24,299 nucleotides of DNA, taken from NCBI GenBank assembly GCA_964649415.1, contig CAZYSK010000085.1:1-24299 (forward strand), written 5' to 3'. How positions within the stretch are numbered: position 1 is the first letter of the stretch; the number at the start of each line of letters is the position of its first letter. The translations under genes were made by a program, and so were the position numbers. The DNA is from CAZYSK01 sp964649415 (GTDB lineage Bacteria > Chloroflexota > Anaerolineae > B4-G1). Below are positions 6,834-15,400 of this stretch, one piece after another. Below the pieces are notes generated by a model that searched no databases, was not told where the DNA came from, and worked only from the letters and a program-made list of their open reading frames with translations.

Positions 6834-8749
6834 ACGACCGACTCCGGCGCCTTGACGCGCTGCTGGGCACGGTAGATGCGCGCGTACAGGCCGCCCGCAG
6901 CCAGGAGCGCGTCGTGCGTGCCCTGCTCCACGATGCGGCCTGCATCAAGTACGACCACCCGATCGGCCAAGGGAAAGGCGGACAGGCGGTGGGAGAAAAA
7001 GACCACTGTCGCTTGCTGGTCAATCGGGGCCGCCGGACCGAACGCCTGGCGCAGCGCGGCGACGATCTGCGCCTCGGTGTCGAGGTCGACCGCCGAAAAC
7101 GGGTCGTCGAGCACGAGGAGACCGGGGCGGGCGGCAAAGGCCCGCGCCAGGGCGATGCGCTGCCGCTGCCCGCCGGAGACGCGTGTGCCGCGCTCGCCGA
7201 TCTCGGTGTTCAACCCGTTGGGAAACGCCTGCGCGTCTTCTTCGAGCGCAGCCAGGCGCACCCAGCGGGCCAAATCATCGTCCGCGCCGTCGCTTGGCCC
7301 CGCATCGGAGAGGGTCATCTGAATGTTATCACGGACGGTGCCGGAAAACAGGAAAGGATTCTGGGGCAGATAGCCGATCCGCGCCGCCCGCTCGGCAGGG
7401 GAGAAGGCATCCAGGGGGGTGCCGTCGAGCAGTATCCGTCCCTCTTCGAGCGGATAGAGACCCAACAGGGCACGGGCCCACGCGCTCTTGCCACAACCGA
7501 CTGGCCCGGTGACGGCTACGAATGCTCCGGCAGGGACGTCCAGGCTCACCCGGTCGAGCGCGACGGCGTCGTTGCCCGGGTAGCGAAAGGTCACGCCCTG
7601 CACTGAGAGCGCGACCGGGCGCGGGGGTCTGCCTGGCAGCGGCGGCACGGGACGGTCGAGACCGGGCACGTAGGCCGTGCGTAGCGTGGAGCGCAGTGTG
7701 TTTCGCTCGTCCAGGGGCGGGGCCAGCAGCGGCTGCAGCCGCGCGTAGGCCGCAGCGCCGCTTTGCACTGAGTTGAACAACTGCGGCACGCGGTGTCCGC
7801 GATTCACAAAGCGGGTGTAGAGATCGAGATAGGCCACGAGCGTGCCCAGGGTCATCACGCCAGCGGTCACTCGCTGCCCACCCAGCCAAAGCAGGAAGAC
7901 CACGCCACCCAACATCAGCGAGCGATAGACCGGCTGCAGGCCGCTGCGCAGACGCACGACGGCCAGGTTGGCCGCGGCCAGGCGCTCGGAGAGGACCGCG
8001 GCGCGGGCCACGGCGGCCTCGACGCGGCCAAAGAGGCGCACTACGTGCAGGCCGGTCAGCCGCTCCTGCAGGAAGGCAGTCAGCGCGGCGCTGGCCTCTC
8101 GCGAGGCGGTGGTGCGCGCGCTGACCCAGCGGCCCACCGCCTGGGCCAGCAGCATGCCCAGCGGCACGGGCAGGAGTGTCAGCAGGGTCAAACGGGGGTC
8201 GTAGGCCAGCATGCCGGCGACCAACGAGAAGGAAAAGAGCACCGTGTCCCACGTCTCGGTGGTGATCTCTCTCACGCCGCTGCCCATCACCTCTACGTCT
8301 CCGATGATGCGCGCCATCAGGTCGCCGATGGGAGTGCGGTGCAACCGTTCGAGCGGCCAGGCCAGCACGCCGCGCAGGGCGTCGGCGCGGACGCTGGCCA
8401 CGATACGCCGGTGGCCTACGCGCAACCCCCAGCGCTTGACCAGCCGCGCGCCCTGGTAAAGGGCCATTCCGCCGGCGTAAGCCAGCCCAGCCCGCAGGAC
8501 TTCGGCTCCTGTACTCCGGCCTGTGCTCCAGGCCGTGGCTGTATCGATGGCGCGGCCGAGGAGAATGGCGGGCAACACCACCGCCGTGTTCATGACGATC
8601 CCGCCGAGGGAGCCGATGAGCAGAAGCCTGGAAACTTGTTTGAGATAGGGCCAGATGGCTTGCAGAAAACGCCGGATCGAAGGCGCCGTCCCTGGTTCGG
8701 GGTATCGTGGATTTGGTGGGGGTGCTCTCCGGCGGGCGTTGGGTGGCAT
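6830..8749 (-). CDS. ABC exporter half-transporter (degenerate-ATPase partner)
   Basis: 639 residues from the ATG at 8749. A longer frame exists upstream, but its extra 33 codons overlap the restriction gene and are not protein-like. It has a Pro/Arg-rich cytosolic N-terminus, six membrane helices (about 35-330) and an ATPase domain. Walker A is GPVGCGKS (415-422), the Q-loop region is YLPQNPFLFSGTVRDNI, the signature is the canonical VSGGQRQRIALARAF, and the H-loop is FFSHRLS. Walker B reads LLVLDDP with Asp549 where the catalytic Glu should be, so this subunit contributes the non-hydrolysing half of the degenerate site. The gene starts 14 bases after the Res stop with a weak AGGT upstream, so it may be read from the restriction-modification transcript. 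No link between export and defence is visible in the protein itself. Confidence 0.95.
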   Translation of the reverse strand: MPPNARRRAPPPNPRYPEPGTAPSIRRFLQAIWPYLKQVSRLLLIGSLGGIVMNTAVVLPAILLGRAIDTATAWSTGRSTGAEVLRAGLAYAGGMALYQGARLVKRWGLRVGHRRIVASVRADALRGVLAWPLERLHRTPIGDLMARIIGDVEVMGSGVREITTETWDTVLFSFSLVAGMLAYDPRLTLLTLLPVPLGMLLAQAVGRWVSARTTASREASAALTAFLQERLTGLHVVRLFGRVEAAVARAAVLSERLAAANLAVVRLRSGLQPVYRSLMLGGVVFLLWLGGQRVTAGVMTLGTLVAYLDLYTRFVNRGHRVPQLFNSVQSGAAAYARLQPLLAPPLDERNTLRSTLRTAYVPGLDRPVPPLPGRPPRPVALSVQGVTFRYPGNDAVALDRVSLDVPAGAFVAVTGPVGCGKSAWARALLGLYPLEEGRILLDGTPLDAFSPAERAARIGYLPQNPFLFSGTVRDNIQMTLSDAGPSDGADDDLARWVRLAALEEDAQAFPNGLNTEIGERGTRVSGGQRQRIALARAFAARPGLLVLDDPFSAVDLDTEAQIVAALRQAFGPAAPIDQQATVVFFSHRLSAFPLADRVVVLDAGRIVEQGTHDALLAAGGLYARIYRAQQRVKAPESVV

Positions 8750-8763
8750 TTGATACCTGAGGG

Positions 8764-11151
8764 TCAAGAAATGGCCTGGCGGATGCTCTCGTAGTTGCGA
8801 GCGGTGGGCATGACGAAGATGCCTTTGCCGGCGGCAAGTTCTTGCCACAATTCGCCGACTGTACGCTTTTCCTCGGCGTCTGTGTAGAGGTGTTCACCTT
8901 TGTACTCAACGATCAGATAGCGCCCGTCGGTCAGTTCCGCCACGAAGTCGGGGTAGAACTTGTAGGTGGACAGTTGGAACCAGAAGCCGCGCCGGTCAAG
9001 GTTGCGAACCCAGTGTTTGACTTCACCGAGCATGTCTATGAAGCGAGCACACTCGAACTCTTCTCCCTCGCTTTTTAGCTCCCCAACGGCCCGATAGTAG
9101 TGCTTGTTCCAGTCGTAGTGGCCTTCGTAGTACCAGTTAGCCGGGTATTGATCCGGGGAGAAGCGGAACGCGTATTCGGGGGAGACTTCTATCTGGGGGC
9201 GCATCTCCAGGCTCAGACAACGCTGGAATCCCTCTCGCTTGACGGTTTGCCGGTGGTGGGCGATCTGGGCCTGGGCTGCTTCGCGCAGGCGGAAGCGGTC
9301 GCGCACGAGTTGATCGATGGGGATGCCACGCTCGTCTATCAGGTGGTCAATCATGCGGCGCAGGAAGAGGCTGGACTGGGACTGGGGCACGTCGGGATGG
9401 GGGATGTTGCGATCAAGCCAAAGGGCGAGTTCTGTGGCCGTCCATCCCGTAGCGTGGTCGAGGAGAGCCAGTTGGGCGTGAAGGTCGCTGATGAAGCGCC
9501 GTCCGGGTTCGCTATTGTACTCCCTCATGACGCGCTGCTTCAGCTTTCCCTCGTCGCTCAGGTAGATTTCGATGCCCATTCCAGCCTGTGGGGTGCCGGC
9601 GTATGCCTCTTCTGACAACGCAGGATCGCATTTCGCCAACTCCCATTCTACCGGCAGAAAGCTTTCCTCGAACAGTTCAAGTTGCCCGTCTACGAGGATA
9701 GCCAGCCGGGGAATCTCGAAGGGTACTCCCTGCTCGGCCGGTACAACCCTCTCCTCGACGGCCGATCTGAAGAGCGGCAGTATCTCCTGGACCGGTACTT
9801 TGAACGCTTCGCGGGCCTCGTACCGCTCAAAGCCGTTGTCTACCAGAGCATCCGTGAGGGTGGCCGCGGTGCTGGCGAAATCGTCCGACGTGACGAACGC
9901 ATACGACTGGTTGAGTTCTGGTTGTTGCTTGCGACGGGCGTAGGGCAAGCGCAGAATCCGCCCCAGAATCTGCTCCACGGCCCTGCTGGATCTGATCTGC
10001 GCCACGGAGCACAAGACATAGGCGAAGGAGCAATCCCACCCCTCGGCTATGGCCCTCACGGTGAGAATGAAGCGGATCTGACAGTCCCGATGGAACAGGT
10101 CTATGCCTTCGATCTCTCTCTGATCGCCAGTGGCTATGGCGATCTGCTCCTTGGGAATCTTGAAGTCTTTCTGCAACGCCTTCTGAAGGAATTCCACGGT
10201 CAGCGTCTCTTGCCGGCTACTCTTGGGTTGGGCCTGTATGAGCAGGATCGGGCGCAGGTTTTCCTCAGAAGCGTCCGGCTCCTGGCGGGCCAACGCCTCC
10301 AAATCCGCGCGCTGCTGAATGGCGTGTGCCAGTGCTTCCTCCCAGTTGTCACAGGCTCGGAGCTTGATGGGGAGTTTGATCATGGCCTCGGCGTACAGTT
10401 GCGCGGCGGACGCGTGGGCCAAGACGTTGCTATCGGTGGCCGGGGTGGCGGTGAACTCTACGATGGCGGACGGCGCGAAGCGAGACAAGGTCTCAAAACT
10501 GAGGGCGGTGCGGGCGTTGTGGGCCTCATCGACGATCACGAGTGGACGGTGCAAGCGCAGGAGGTTGGCCAAGGAATAGAGCACTATGCCATCCGACTCG
10601 TCAAGGCCGGCCGTGGTCCCGGCGGGCAGAGCGGCGAAATGGTCCATCAAGGTGCCGTTGTTCTCGTACACCTTCAGCCCCTCCGTGTCTTCCCGGCGGA
10701 GGGCGGCCAGCGTGCTGACGATGACGGTGATGCCGCCTTCAAGCGTGGCACGCGATACGAAGAGCGCCTCGCGCACATCCATGACCACAGCGCGGCCGTC
10801 GAAATCGGCGTCGAGAACCTGCCGATAGGGATGTTGGCGGTCGCGCAGCGCCTTGAGGGTTTGCTCGCGGATGGCGTTGGTCGGCACCAGCCACAGCACG
10901 AGGGGGTAATCGCGCCGGAGATACTCCCGGGCCGCGATGCCGACGCTGTGACAGGCGACCAGGGTCTTGCCGCCGCCGGTGGGAAGGCGGATGCAGACGT
11001 AGGGCAAGCCGGGCAGATCGGGCACAGGTTGGTACTGGCGGCGCTGCATGTGGTAGAAGGCCACATCGGCATCGTCCAGTTCAACTGCGCTGCGGAAGTA
11101 GGCGGCCAGTTTGTCGAGCACCTGGTGCTGATATTGCTTGAGTTCGAGCAT
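8764..11151 (-). CDS. res: Type III restriction enzyme Res subunit (helicase-nuclease)
   Basis: 795 residues, normal to slightly short for the family. The superfamily 2 helicase core has Walker A PTGGGKT (57-63), DEAH at 208-211, EFTATPAT (motif III region) and the QILGRILRLPYAR motif VI. The C-terminus carries a PD-(D/E)XK endonuclease with D735 in FYPDF and E749-Y-K751. The enzyme translocates on or switches along DNA after ATP hydrolysis and cuts beside unmethylated sites, in complex with Mod. It starts three bases after the Mod stop, so the two are coupled. All catalytic residues I can check are present, so I expect an active enzyme. Confidence 0.95.
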   Translation of the reverse strand: MLELKQYQHQVLDKLAAYFRSAVELDDADVAFYHMQRRQYQPVPDLPGLPYVCIRLPTGGGKTLVACHSVGIAAREYLRRDYPLVLWLVPTNAIREQTLKALRDRQHPYRQVLDADFDGRAVVMDVREALFVSRATLEGGITVIVSTLAALRREDTEGLKVYENNGTLMDHFAALPAGTTAGLDESDGIVLYSLANLLRLHRPLVIVDEAHNARTALSFETLSRFAPSAIVEFTATPATDSNVLAHASAAQLYAEAMIKLPIKLRACDNWEEALAHAIQQRADLEALARQEPDASEENLRPILLIQAQPKSSRQETLTVEFLQKALQKDFKIPKEQIAIATGDQREIEGIDLFHRDCQIRFILTVRAIAEGWDCSFAYVLCSVAQIRSSRAVEQILGRILRLPYARRKQQPELNQSYAFVTSDDFASTAATLTDALVDNGFERYEAREAFKVPVQEILPLFRSAVEERVVPAEQGVPFEIPRLAILVDGQLELFEESFLPVEWELAKCDPALSEEAYAGTPQAGMGIEIYLSDEGKLKQRVMREYNSEPGRRFISDLHAQLALLDHATGWTATELALWLDRNIPHPDVPQSQSSLFLRRMIDHLIDERGIPIDQLVRDRFRLREAAQAQIAHHRQTVKREGFQRCLSLEMRPQIEVSPEYAFRFSPDQYPANWYYEGHYDWNKHYYRAVGELKSEGEEFECARFIDMLGEVKHWVRNLDRRGFWFQLSTYKFYPDFVAELTDGRYLIVEYKGEHLYTDAEEKRTVGELWQELAAGKGIFVMPTARNYESIRQAIS

Positions 11152-11154
11152 GGG

Positions 11155-12909
11155 CTATCGGGTGGTTACCTCGTAGGGAATCTGCTTGAACACGATGTGG
11201 TGCTGCTTGAGCGCCGTGGCGCTGAGGGTGCAGCCATCGGCATAAACGACGACCGGGCCGGCGTGATCCCCAATCTGGCGGAGCGTGCGGGCATCCAGTT
11301 GGCTGCCGCCACGGACGCCGTTGAAGAGCAAGTAGTAGGCTGTGTCGCGCAGTTGCCCGATGAGGGGCGAGTCCGGGGACGGGGGGCGGGGCAATGGCTC
11401 GCCGGTCTCGGTGAAGTAGACGTGGGCGGCCAGGTCATTGAAGGACACCTGTGGGCGGATGGCGCCGGTTTCATCGAAGAGCGGGGGACCGAGGGTGCAG
11501 TAGCGGAAACCGCCGCCGAGCCCCTGTTTGAAGCCTTCGATCTTCGTCTTGCCGTAGAGGACGATGCGCCCGTGCTCAATACGACGCTCAAAACCGTCGT
11601 ACTCATCCTGGTATTCTTCCTTGATCGCATCCATCTGCTCCAGGATTTCGGCCGATTTCTTGAAGGCCGTCACGGTGAGTTTCTCCTCGAACAGTGGAGT
11701 CCTCTCCGTTCCTGTGAATTGATAGCCCTCGACGGCGCGCTGCAAGCGCTGTGCTGTAATCGTGCGGGCAATGCCGGACTCCAGTTCGACGAGGATGAAG
11801 CGCCGATTTCCTCCGTCTTCGTTGTTCATTTGCAGCACAGCATGCCCCGTCGTGCCACTGCCGGCGAAGGAGTCCAGAACGATGTCACCGGGGTTGGTGG
11901 CGATTTGCAGGATGCGCCGGATAAGGCGGGTGGGTTTAGGGGTAGGGAAGACTTCGCCTGCATCAGACAGGATGCTTACCACCTCTTTTTTGGCCTCTTG
12001 CGTATTACCTACCTCCTGGTGAAACCAGATGGTCTGCGGCACAACGCCTTCCTGGACTTCAGACAGAAATCGCTTCAAACGAGGGACGTTGTTGCCGTCT
12101 TTGCCCCACCAGATGCGCCTATCCCTATCGAGTTCTTCAAGCGACTCCTTTGACACTCGCCAATAGGTACCCTTTGGCGGACCGGGGATGACACGGCCGG
12201 ACGGACAGGTAATCGGGTAGATGCCCGAACTGTAGGGATTGCGGGCTGAAAGATCGCCGGATGTCCACGGCCCACGTGGGTCATTGTCAGGGTTACTGTA
12301 CCGTCTGTCTTGTGCTGCCGTCCGTGGTAGCAAGTTGCGTTGCCATCCATCAGCATTCTTGGCGTAGACCAGGATGAAATCGTGGTCCGCCGAGAGGTGT
12401 CGAGCCGAACTCTTCGGGGAGAATATCTTCTGCCAGATGACTGTCGTCACGAGATTGTGTCCCCCGAAGATTTCGTCGAGAATGGCGCGGGCATGGTGGA
12501 TTTCGTTTTCATCAATACTCATCCACAGGCTCCCATCATCGCTCAGCAGCTCCCAGAGCAATCGCAAGCGCGGATACATCATACACAGCCACTTGTCGTG
12601 GCGGCTGAGGTCATCGCCTCCTACAACTCTGCCCAGCCAAGCACGCATGTACGGGCTGTTAACGCTGTCGCTGTACACCCAGTCCTCGTGGCCGGTGTTG
12701 TAGGGCGGATCGATGTAGATGCACTTGACCTGACCGGCATAGTAGGGCAGCAGGGCTTTCAGGGCCTCGAGGTTGTCGCCTTCTACCAGGAGGTTGCCGT
12801 CGCCGGAGTCGCCGGCGGATAGCTCGCCGTCGCAGCGCAGCAGGCGGTAGGGGATTTGGTTGTGGTGGTTGATGACGGCTTCGCGGCCGATCCAGTTCAG
12901 GGTGGGCAT
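11155..12909 (-). CDS. mod: Type III DNA methyltransferase Mod subunit (adenine-N6)
   Basis: 584 residues. The catalytic motif IV DPPYNTG (67-73) comes before the AdoMet-binding motif I DSFAGSGTT (346-354). That permuted order defines beta-class methyltransferases, and DPPY implies methylation of adenine N6. The stretch between the motifs (about 150-330) is the target-recognition region and sets the recognition sequence, which cannot be read from the protein. GAGGAG stands six bases before the ATG. The gene lies 64 bases beyond the end of a kinase stub and heads the mod-res pair. It both protects host DNA and supplies site recognition to Res. Confidence 0.95.
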   Translation of the reverse strand: MPTLNWIGREAVINHHNQIPYRLLRCDGELSAGDSGDGNLLVEGDNLEALKALLPYYAGQVKCIYIDPPYNTGHEDWVYSDSVNSPYMRAWLGRVVGGDDLSRHDKWLCMMYPRLRLLWELLSDDGSLWMSIDENEIHHARAILDEIFGGHNLVTTVIWQKIFSPKSSARHLSADHDFILVYAKNADGWQRNLLPRTAAQDRRYSNPDNDPRGPWTSGDLSARNPYSSGIYPITCPSGRVIPGPPKGTYWRVSKESLEELDRDRRIWWGKDGNNVPRLKRFLSEVQEGVVPQTIWFHQEVGNTQEAKKEVVSILSDAGEVFPTPKPTRLIRRILQIATNPGDIVLDSFAGSGTTGHAVLQMNNEDGGNRRFILVELESGIARTITAQRLQRAVEGYQFTGTERTPLFEEKLTVTAFKKSAEILEQMDAIKEEYQDEYDGFERRIEHGRIVLYGKTKIEGFKQGLGGGFRYCTLGPPLFDETGAIRPQVSFNDLAAHVYFTETGEPLPRPPSPDSPLIGQLRDTAYYLLFNGVRGGSQLDARTLRQIGDHAGPVVVYADGCTLSATALKQHHIVFKQIPYEVTTR

Positions 12910-12973
12910 GGGTTGCTCCTCGGTGGGTTGGGGAGTGGGTTTGATTGCGGATTTAGCGTTGCTTCCACGATCA

Positions 12974-13120
12974 TCAATAGCCTGTCTGATTTGCGGAGGT
13001 TAGCAAGAGCGGTGCAATTGAGGCTCGTATCTTCCCTATGCCGTCGGTGCCGAAGGCCCCCTGGCCCAGAACGCGATGGATGCGGTACTCGAAGAGCCGT
13101 TGATTGGGAGCGAGAGGCAT
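12974..13120 (-). pseudogene. N-terminal stub of a Ser/Thr protein kinase
   Basis: A 48-codon frame starts at an ATG one base after the DUF4435 gene stop (TGACATG). It reads PLAPNQRLFEYRIHRVLGQG and then AFGT, the start of a Hanks-type kinase up to and including the glycine-rich loop. After GAFGT the similarity stops abruptly, and the frame ends after about 24 unrelated residues. The ATP-binding lysine and all catalytic motifs are missing. It is best read as a kinase gene cut by a deletion that brought the type III modification gene close. The one-base spacing implies that the intact kinase was once in the same operon as the PARIS-like pair, though that is an inference. Confidence 0.65.
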
Positions 13121-13121
13121 G

Positions 13122-13919
13122 TCACCGGCTCCAGCGGCCGGCGATGGCGTGGAGGTCAGGTGGCAGGTCGTTGCGCACGGCCTCCGCCAGGTAGTGCCTC
13201 AGGTCGCCGGCGGACAGGCGAAGCACGTGGAATACCTGAGGGTGTATCAGGCTGGAGAGCAAGGTCTTGCCGTCTATCCAACGGTGTACGCCGTCCAGTG
13301 TCTGGCATGCCCCGGCAATGCGTACGGCCTGCTCGTCCAGGGCGCGCTCGATCTCTCGCGCGGCAGGCAGCCCGCGCGCCCAACTCCGCAACTTCTCAAG
13401 GATGAAAGCCCGGTTAAACAGGCGGTCGGGCTCGCCAGGCCGGAAGAACGACAACAGCCGGATATGCCGATTCCAACCGTCAATCAGGTAGTTCGCCGCC
13501 GCGTAGAAGCGCAGTTGGTGCGTCCAGGCAAGTAGCGCCTGTTCGACGTGCGTGGGATCTGTCCACTCTGGCTCGCTGCGAGCGACGGCGGGCAACCGGG
13601 CAACCGTATCGGCAATGGCCTGTGGCTCCAGCAGGTAGTTCTCGACGGCGTAACGACCGATGACGCAAACGCGACTATCAGGCGCCAGACTGCGCTGCAC
13701 GGCCTCGTCGCTGTCAAAATCCCGATCCACGACACCGAAGGACAGGATGCCCTTTTGAGTGTCATCGCACACCTTGCGTTTGACCGCGGCCTTGCCCCCG
13801 ACGTCAACAAACCGGACGCCTTTCTCAAGTGGGAACCAGACGCGCCAGATCGTGTCCGCGTTGTCCTCCACGTACACGACTGTGCTCGCGCCAGCAAGCA
13901 TATCGTCTGACGCAGTCAC
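13122..13919 (-). CDS. DUF4435 / TOPRIM-like protein, AriB-like partner of a PARIS-type system
   Basis: 265 residues from a GTG at 13919 whose last bases overlap the stop of the ATPase gene (GTGA); GGAG lies upstream. Frames reaching further 5' overlap the ATPase gene and are not protein-like. An ATG at 13901 is the alternative start. TOPRIM-type features are Y16-V-E18-D-N-A-D22 (acidic residue after a beta strand), VVDRDFD with D65 and D67, and the DUF4435-typical YAVENYLLEP (90-99). In PARIS, AriB (DUF4435) is held by the AriA ATPase and released as a toxic nuclease when a phage anti-restriction protein is sensed (established family knowledge). Activity here is inferred from the motifs and the partner. 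Other DUF4435-ATPase pairs exist, so the PARIS call is probable rather than certain. Confidence 0.75.
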   Translation of the reverse strand: MTASDDMLAGASTVVYVEDNADTIWRVWFPLEKGVRFVDVGGKAAVKRKVCDDTQKGILSFGVVDRDFDSDEAVQRSLAPDSRVCVIGRYAVENYLLEPQAIADTVARLPAVARSEPEWTDPTHVEQALLAWTHQLRFYAAANYLIDGWNRHIRLLSFFRPGEPDRLFNRAFILEKLRSWARGLPAAREIERALDEQAVRIAGACQTLDGVHRWIDGKTLLSSLIHPQVFHVLRLSAGDLRHYLAEAVRNDLPPDLHAIAGRWSR

Positions 13920-14992
13920 TGGCCTTTTCTCCACCCAAAGACGTCGTCCAACAGGATCAACTCGTGTTCGTAGACAGAGCGGGCGACCTCCTCGGAGTGG
14001 GTGGCGACGATCATCTGCGCGTCGTACTGCCGGCACAGATCGGTCAGCGCATCAATGAGGCGGGCCTGCCACCCCGGGTGCAGATGGATTTCCGGCTCGT
14101 CAATCAGCAGCAGGCTGCCCCGGCTGATGCGGCGCTGGACCTCCGCCAGGAAGAGCAGGATCTGCTTCTCGCCGGAACTCAGTTCGTCCAGGCTGAACTT
14201 CTGACCATTCTCGCCCACGACCTGTACGCGAAAGGTCGTCCTGCTCACGCCCGTGATTCTCTTGCGCGTCAAGAAGCCGTTCACAACGTCCAGGAACTCC
14301 TGGAAGGTCGGGTATGCTTTCTCCTCTTCCTCCGGTGTTTCCGGTTGCGGAAAGTGCTCCCTGGCATAGAGAGCGACGATGAAGCTCTCCAACGATCCCT
14401 CCCATTTCTGGCTGTCGGAAAAGCGCCACACCCACGCGTGCTCTCTGGTCTCGGCGATAATCTGCCCTTTCTCCTTAGCCGCCAACTCACGCTGTTCCGA
14501 AGGGAAATACAACGTGGTGGGCCTCTCTGCTTCCATCCACTCTCGTTTGACAGGCCAGTCCAGGGATATGAAACTCCCTGGTTCATCGCTGCGAACAAAA
14601 TGCCAGGTATTGACCGCATCGCCGGTTAGCGCGATCAGATAGGGTGCCTCAATCTGAGATAGCCAGTGCTCGGGTCCGAGGGCCACGACGAGCGACCATC
14701 CGGCCGGAACTGCATACGGCGGATGGGGATACGACAGAGTTGGCATGTCGTGCAGTTCGAGCCTGGCCCGAACCCGACTGGGCATCAACCACGTTCCCAA
14801 GGGCTTTTCTGGCCTGGACACGATCAGATGCATCAAGGTATAGATTGTGTCCAGGATGGTGGTCTTGCCAGACCCATTACTGCCGGCGATGACGGTGCGG
14901 GTACGTATCTGCTCCGTGACCGGGTCAAAGAAGTCCAGGTCGATGGGAGGCAATCCCCGCACATTCTCCAGGTAGACGGATTTGACTCTCAT
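13916..14992 (-). CDS. ABC/OLD-like ATPase (AAA_15/AAA_21), AriA-like partner of a PARIS-type system
   Basis: 358 residues. Walker A is GSNGSGKTT (37-45), the ABC-type signature is LSSGEKQ (271-277), Walker B is LLLIDEPEIHLHP with D298-E299, and the H-loop is ATHSEE. The fold is that of OLD/RecF-like ATPases without a fused TOPRIM domain; that domain is supplied by the next gene. It is somewhat shorter than AriA proteins as I remember them. It sits directly upstream of and overlaps the DUF4435 gene. GAGGTGAGGAG precedes the ATG, and a strong promoter and a 19-codon ORF lie upstream. The likely role is the sensor and cage of an abortive-infection toxin. A split OLD or Gabija-like pair is the alternative, but Gabija partners are UvrD-type helicases, which are absent. 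Confidence 0.8.
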   Translation of the reverse strand: MRVKSVYLENVRGLPPIDLDFFDPVTEQIRTRTVIAGSNGSGKTTILDTIYTLMHLIVSRPEKPLGTWLMPSRVRARLELHDMPTLSYPHPPYAVPAGWSLVVALGPEHWLSQIEAPYLIALTGDAVNTWHFVRSDEPGSFISLDWPVKREWMEAERPTTLYFPSEQRELAAKEKGQIIAETREHAWVWRFSDSQKWEGSLESFIVALYAREHFPQPETPEEEEKAYPTFQEFLDVVNGFLTRKRITGVSRTTFRVQVVGENGQKFSLDELSSGEKQILLFLAEVQRRISRGSLLLIDEPEIHLHPGWQARLIDALTDLCRQYDAQMIVATHSEEVARSVYEHELILLDDVFGWRKGQ

Positions 14993-14998
14993 AGCTCC

Positions 14999-15058
14999 TC
15001 ACCTCTTCAACCCGCTGTAGTGATGCAGCAGACGGCCTTGAAACACCGGTTCACCCAT
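14999..15058 (-). CDS. Possible 19-codon leader ORF upstream of the AriA-like gene
   Basis: ATG at 15058 follows GAGG by five bases and encodes MGEPVFQGRLLHHYSGLKR, ending six bases before the ATPase start. The ATPase ribosome site lies over the end of this ORF, so ribosomes finishing it would re-expose or restart at the ATPase. It could be a coupling leader peptide. The frame stays open upstream to a TAG and reads protein-like, so it may instead be the tail of a vanished gene. Confidence 0.3.
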   Translation of the reverse strand: MGEPVFQGRLLHHYSGLKR

Positions 15059-15126
15059 CAGCGCCTCGGTGATTGCCTCTTCCCTGTCCTCCTACCGCCC
15101 AATCTGCAACCTACCAACGTAGATGG

Positions 15127-15155
15127 ATTATACTCTGAGGTCCTGAGCGGGTCAA
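15127..15155 (-). promoter_or_regulatory. Strong sigma70-type promoter for the PARIS-like / restriction operon
   Basis: On the minus strand TTGACC (15155-15150) and a consensus TATAAT (15132-15127) are separated by exactly 17 bases. Transcription would start near 15120, leaving a leader of about 128 bases before the AriA-like gene. It is the best promoter match in the window, and no other clear one precedes mod or the ABC genes. Confidence 0.7.
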
Positions 15156-15190
15156 ATGTAGGTTCGTCGACTAGTGGGGCGGCGGGCGGC

Positions 15191-15231
15191 GAACGTGAAA
15201 CGTCGAGCGTCAAACGTCGGGCGTCGGGCGT
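15191..15231. repeat. Short degenerate tandem repeat of an acgtcg-type unit
   Basis: Five to six imperfect 6-8-base units (acgtg, acgtcg, gcgtc, acgtcgg, gcgtcgg, gcgtt) follow each other directly upstream of the promoter. Similar low-complexity runs occur in intergenic DNA of GC-rich Chloroflexota (from memory). A role in regulation or recombination is not shown. Confidence 0.5.
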
Positions 15232-15390
15232 TGTTGGGTGCTGATCGGGCGGGGATGTGCGCTTGCTGGGGGCAGGGTAGCGCTGCCTTGCAGGTCGCGG
15301 TCGAGCCTATCGAGGTCAATCAGCAGGGCGCGGTGGTCCTGGGCGAGGGAGCGGGGCTGGATTGGCAAGAGGGGTAGTTTGACCCGATCC
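15210..15390 (-). other. Coding-like scrap between the Clp fragment and the promoter
   Basis: The minus frame ending at a TGA at 15212-15210 contains HRALLIDLDRLDRDLQG and reads more like protein than chance sequence. It has no start codon of its own. The antisense frame is also open but less convincing. It may be a C-terminal scrap of another gene, and the composition makes any call weak. Confidence 0.2.
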
Positions 15391-15400
15391 CTGAGCGGGC

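Noticed and set aside
9682..12153. A long open frame (823 codons) on the plus strand opposite mod-res
   Set aside because: It lies antisense to two genes with full catalytic motifs, shows no motif of its own and reads through by codon bias of GC-rich DNA.
12950..12977. TTGATG-16-TAAATC on the minus strand as a promoter for mod
   Set aside because: Both boxes are poor and the spacing is short; mod may simply be read from the upstream promoter.
13122..14992. Gabija or a Class 2 OLD pair instead of PARIS
   Set aside because: No UvrD-like helicase follows, the TOPRIM-like domain is separate, and its YAVENYLLEP motif is typical of DUF4435.
15174..15377. 67-codon plus-strand frame containing ALQVAVEPIEVNQQG
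   Set aside because: Starts in the short tandem repeat, has no ribosome site and is antisense to an equally open and more protein-like minus frame.
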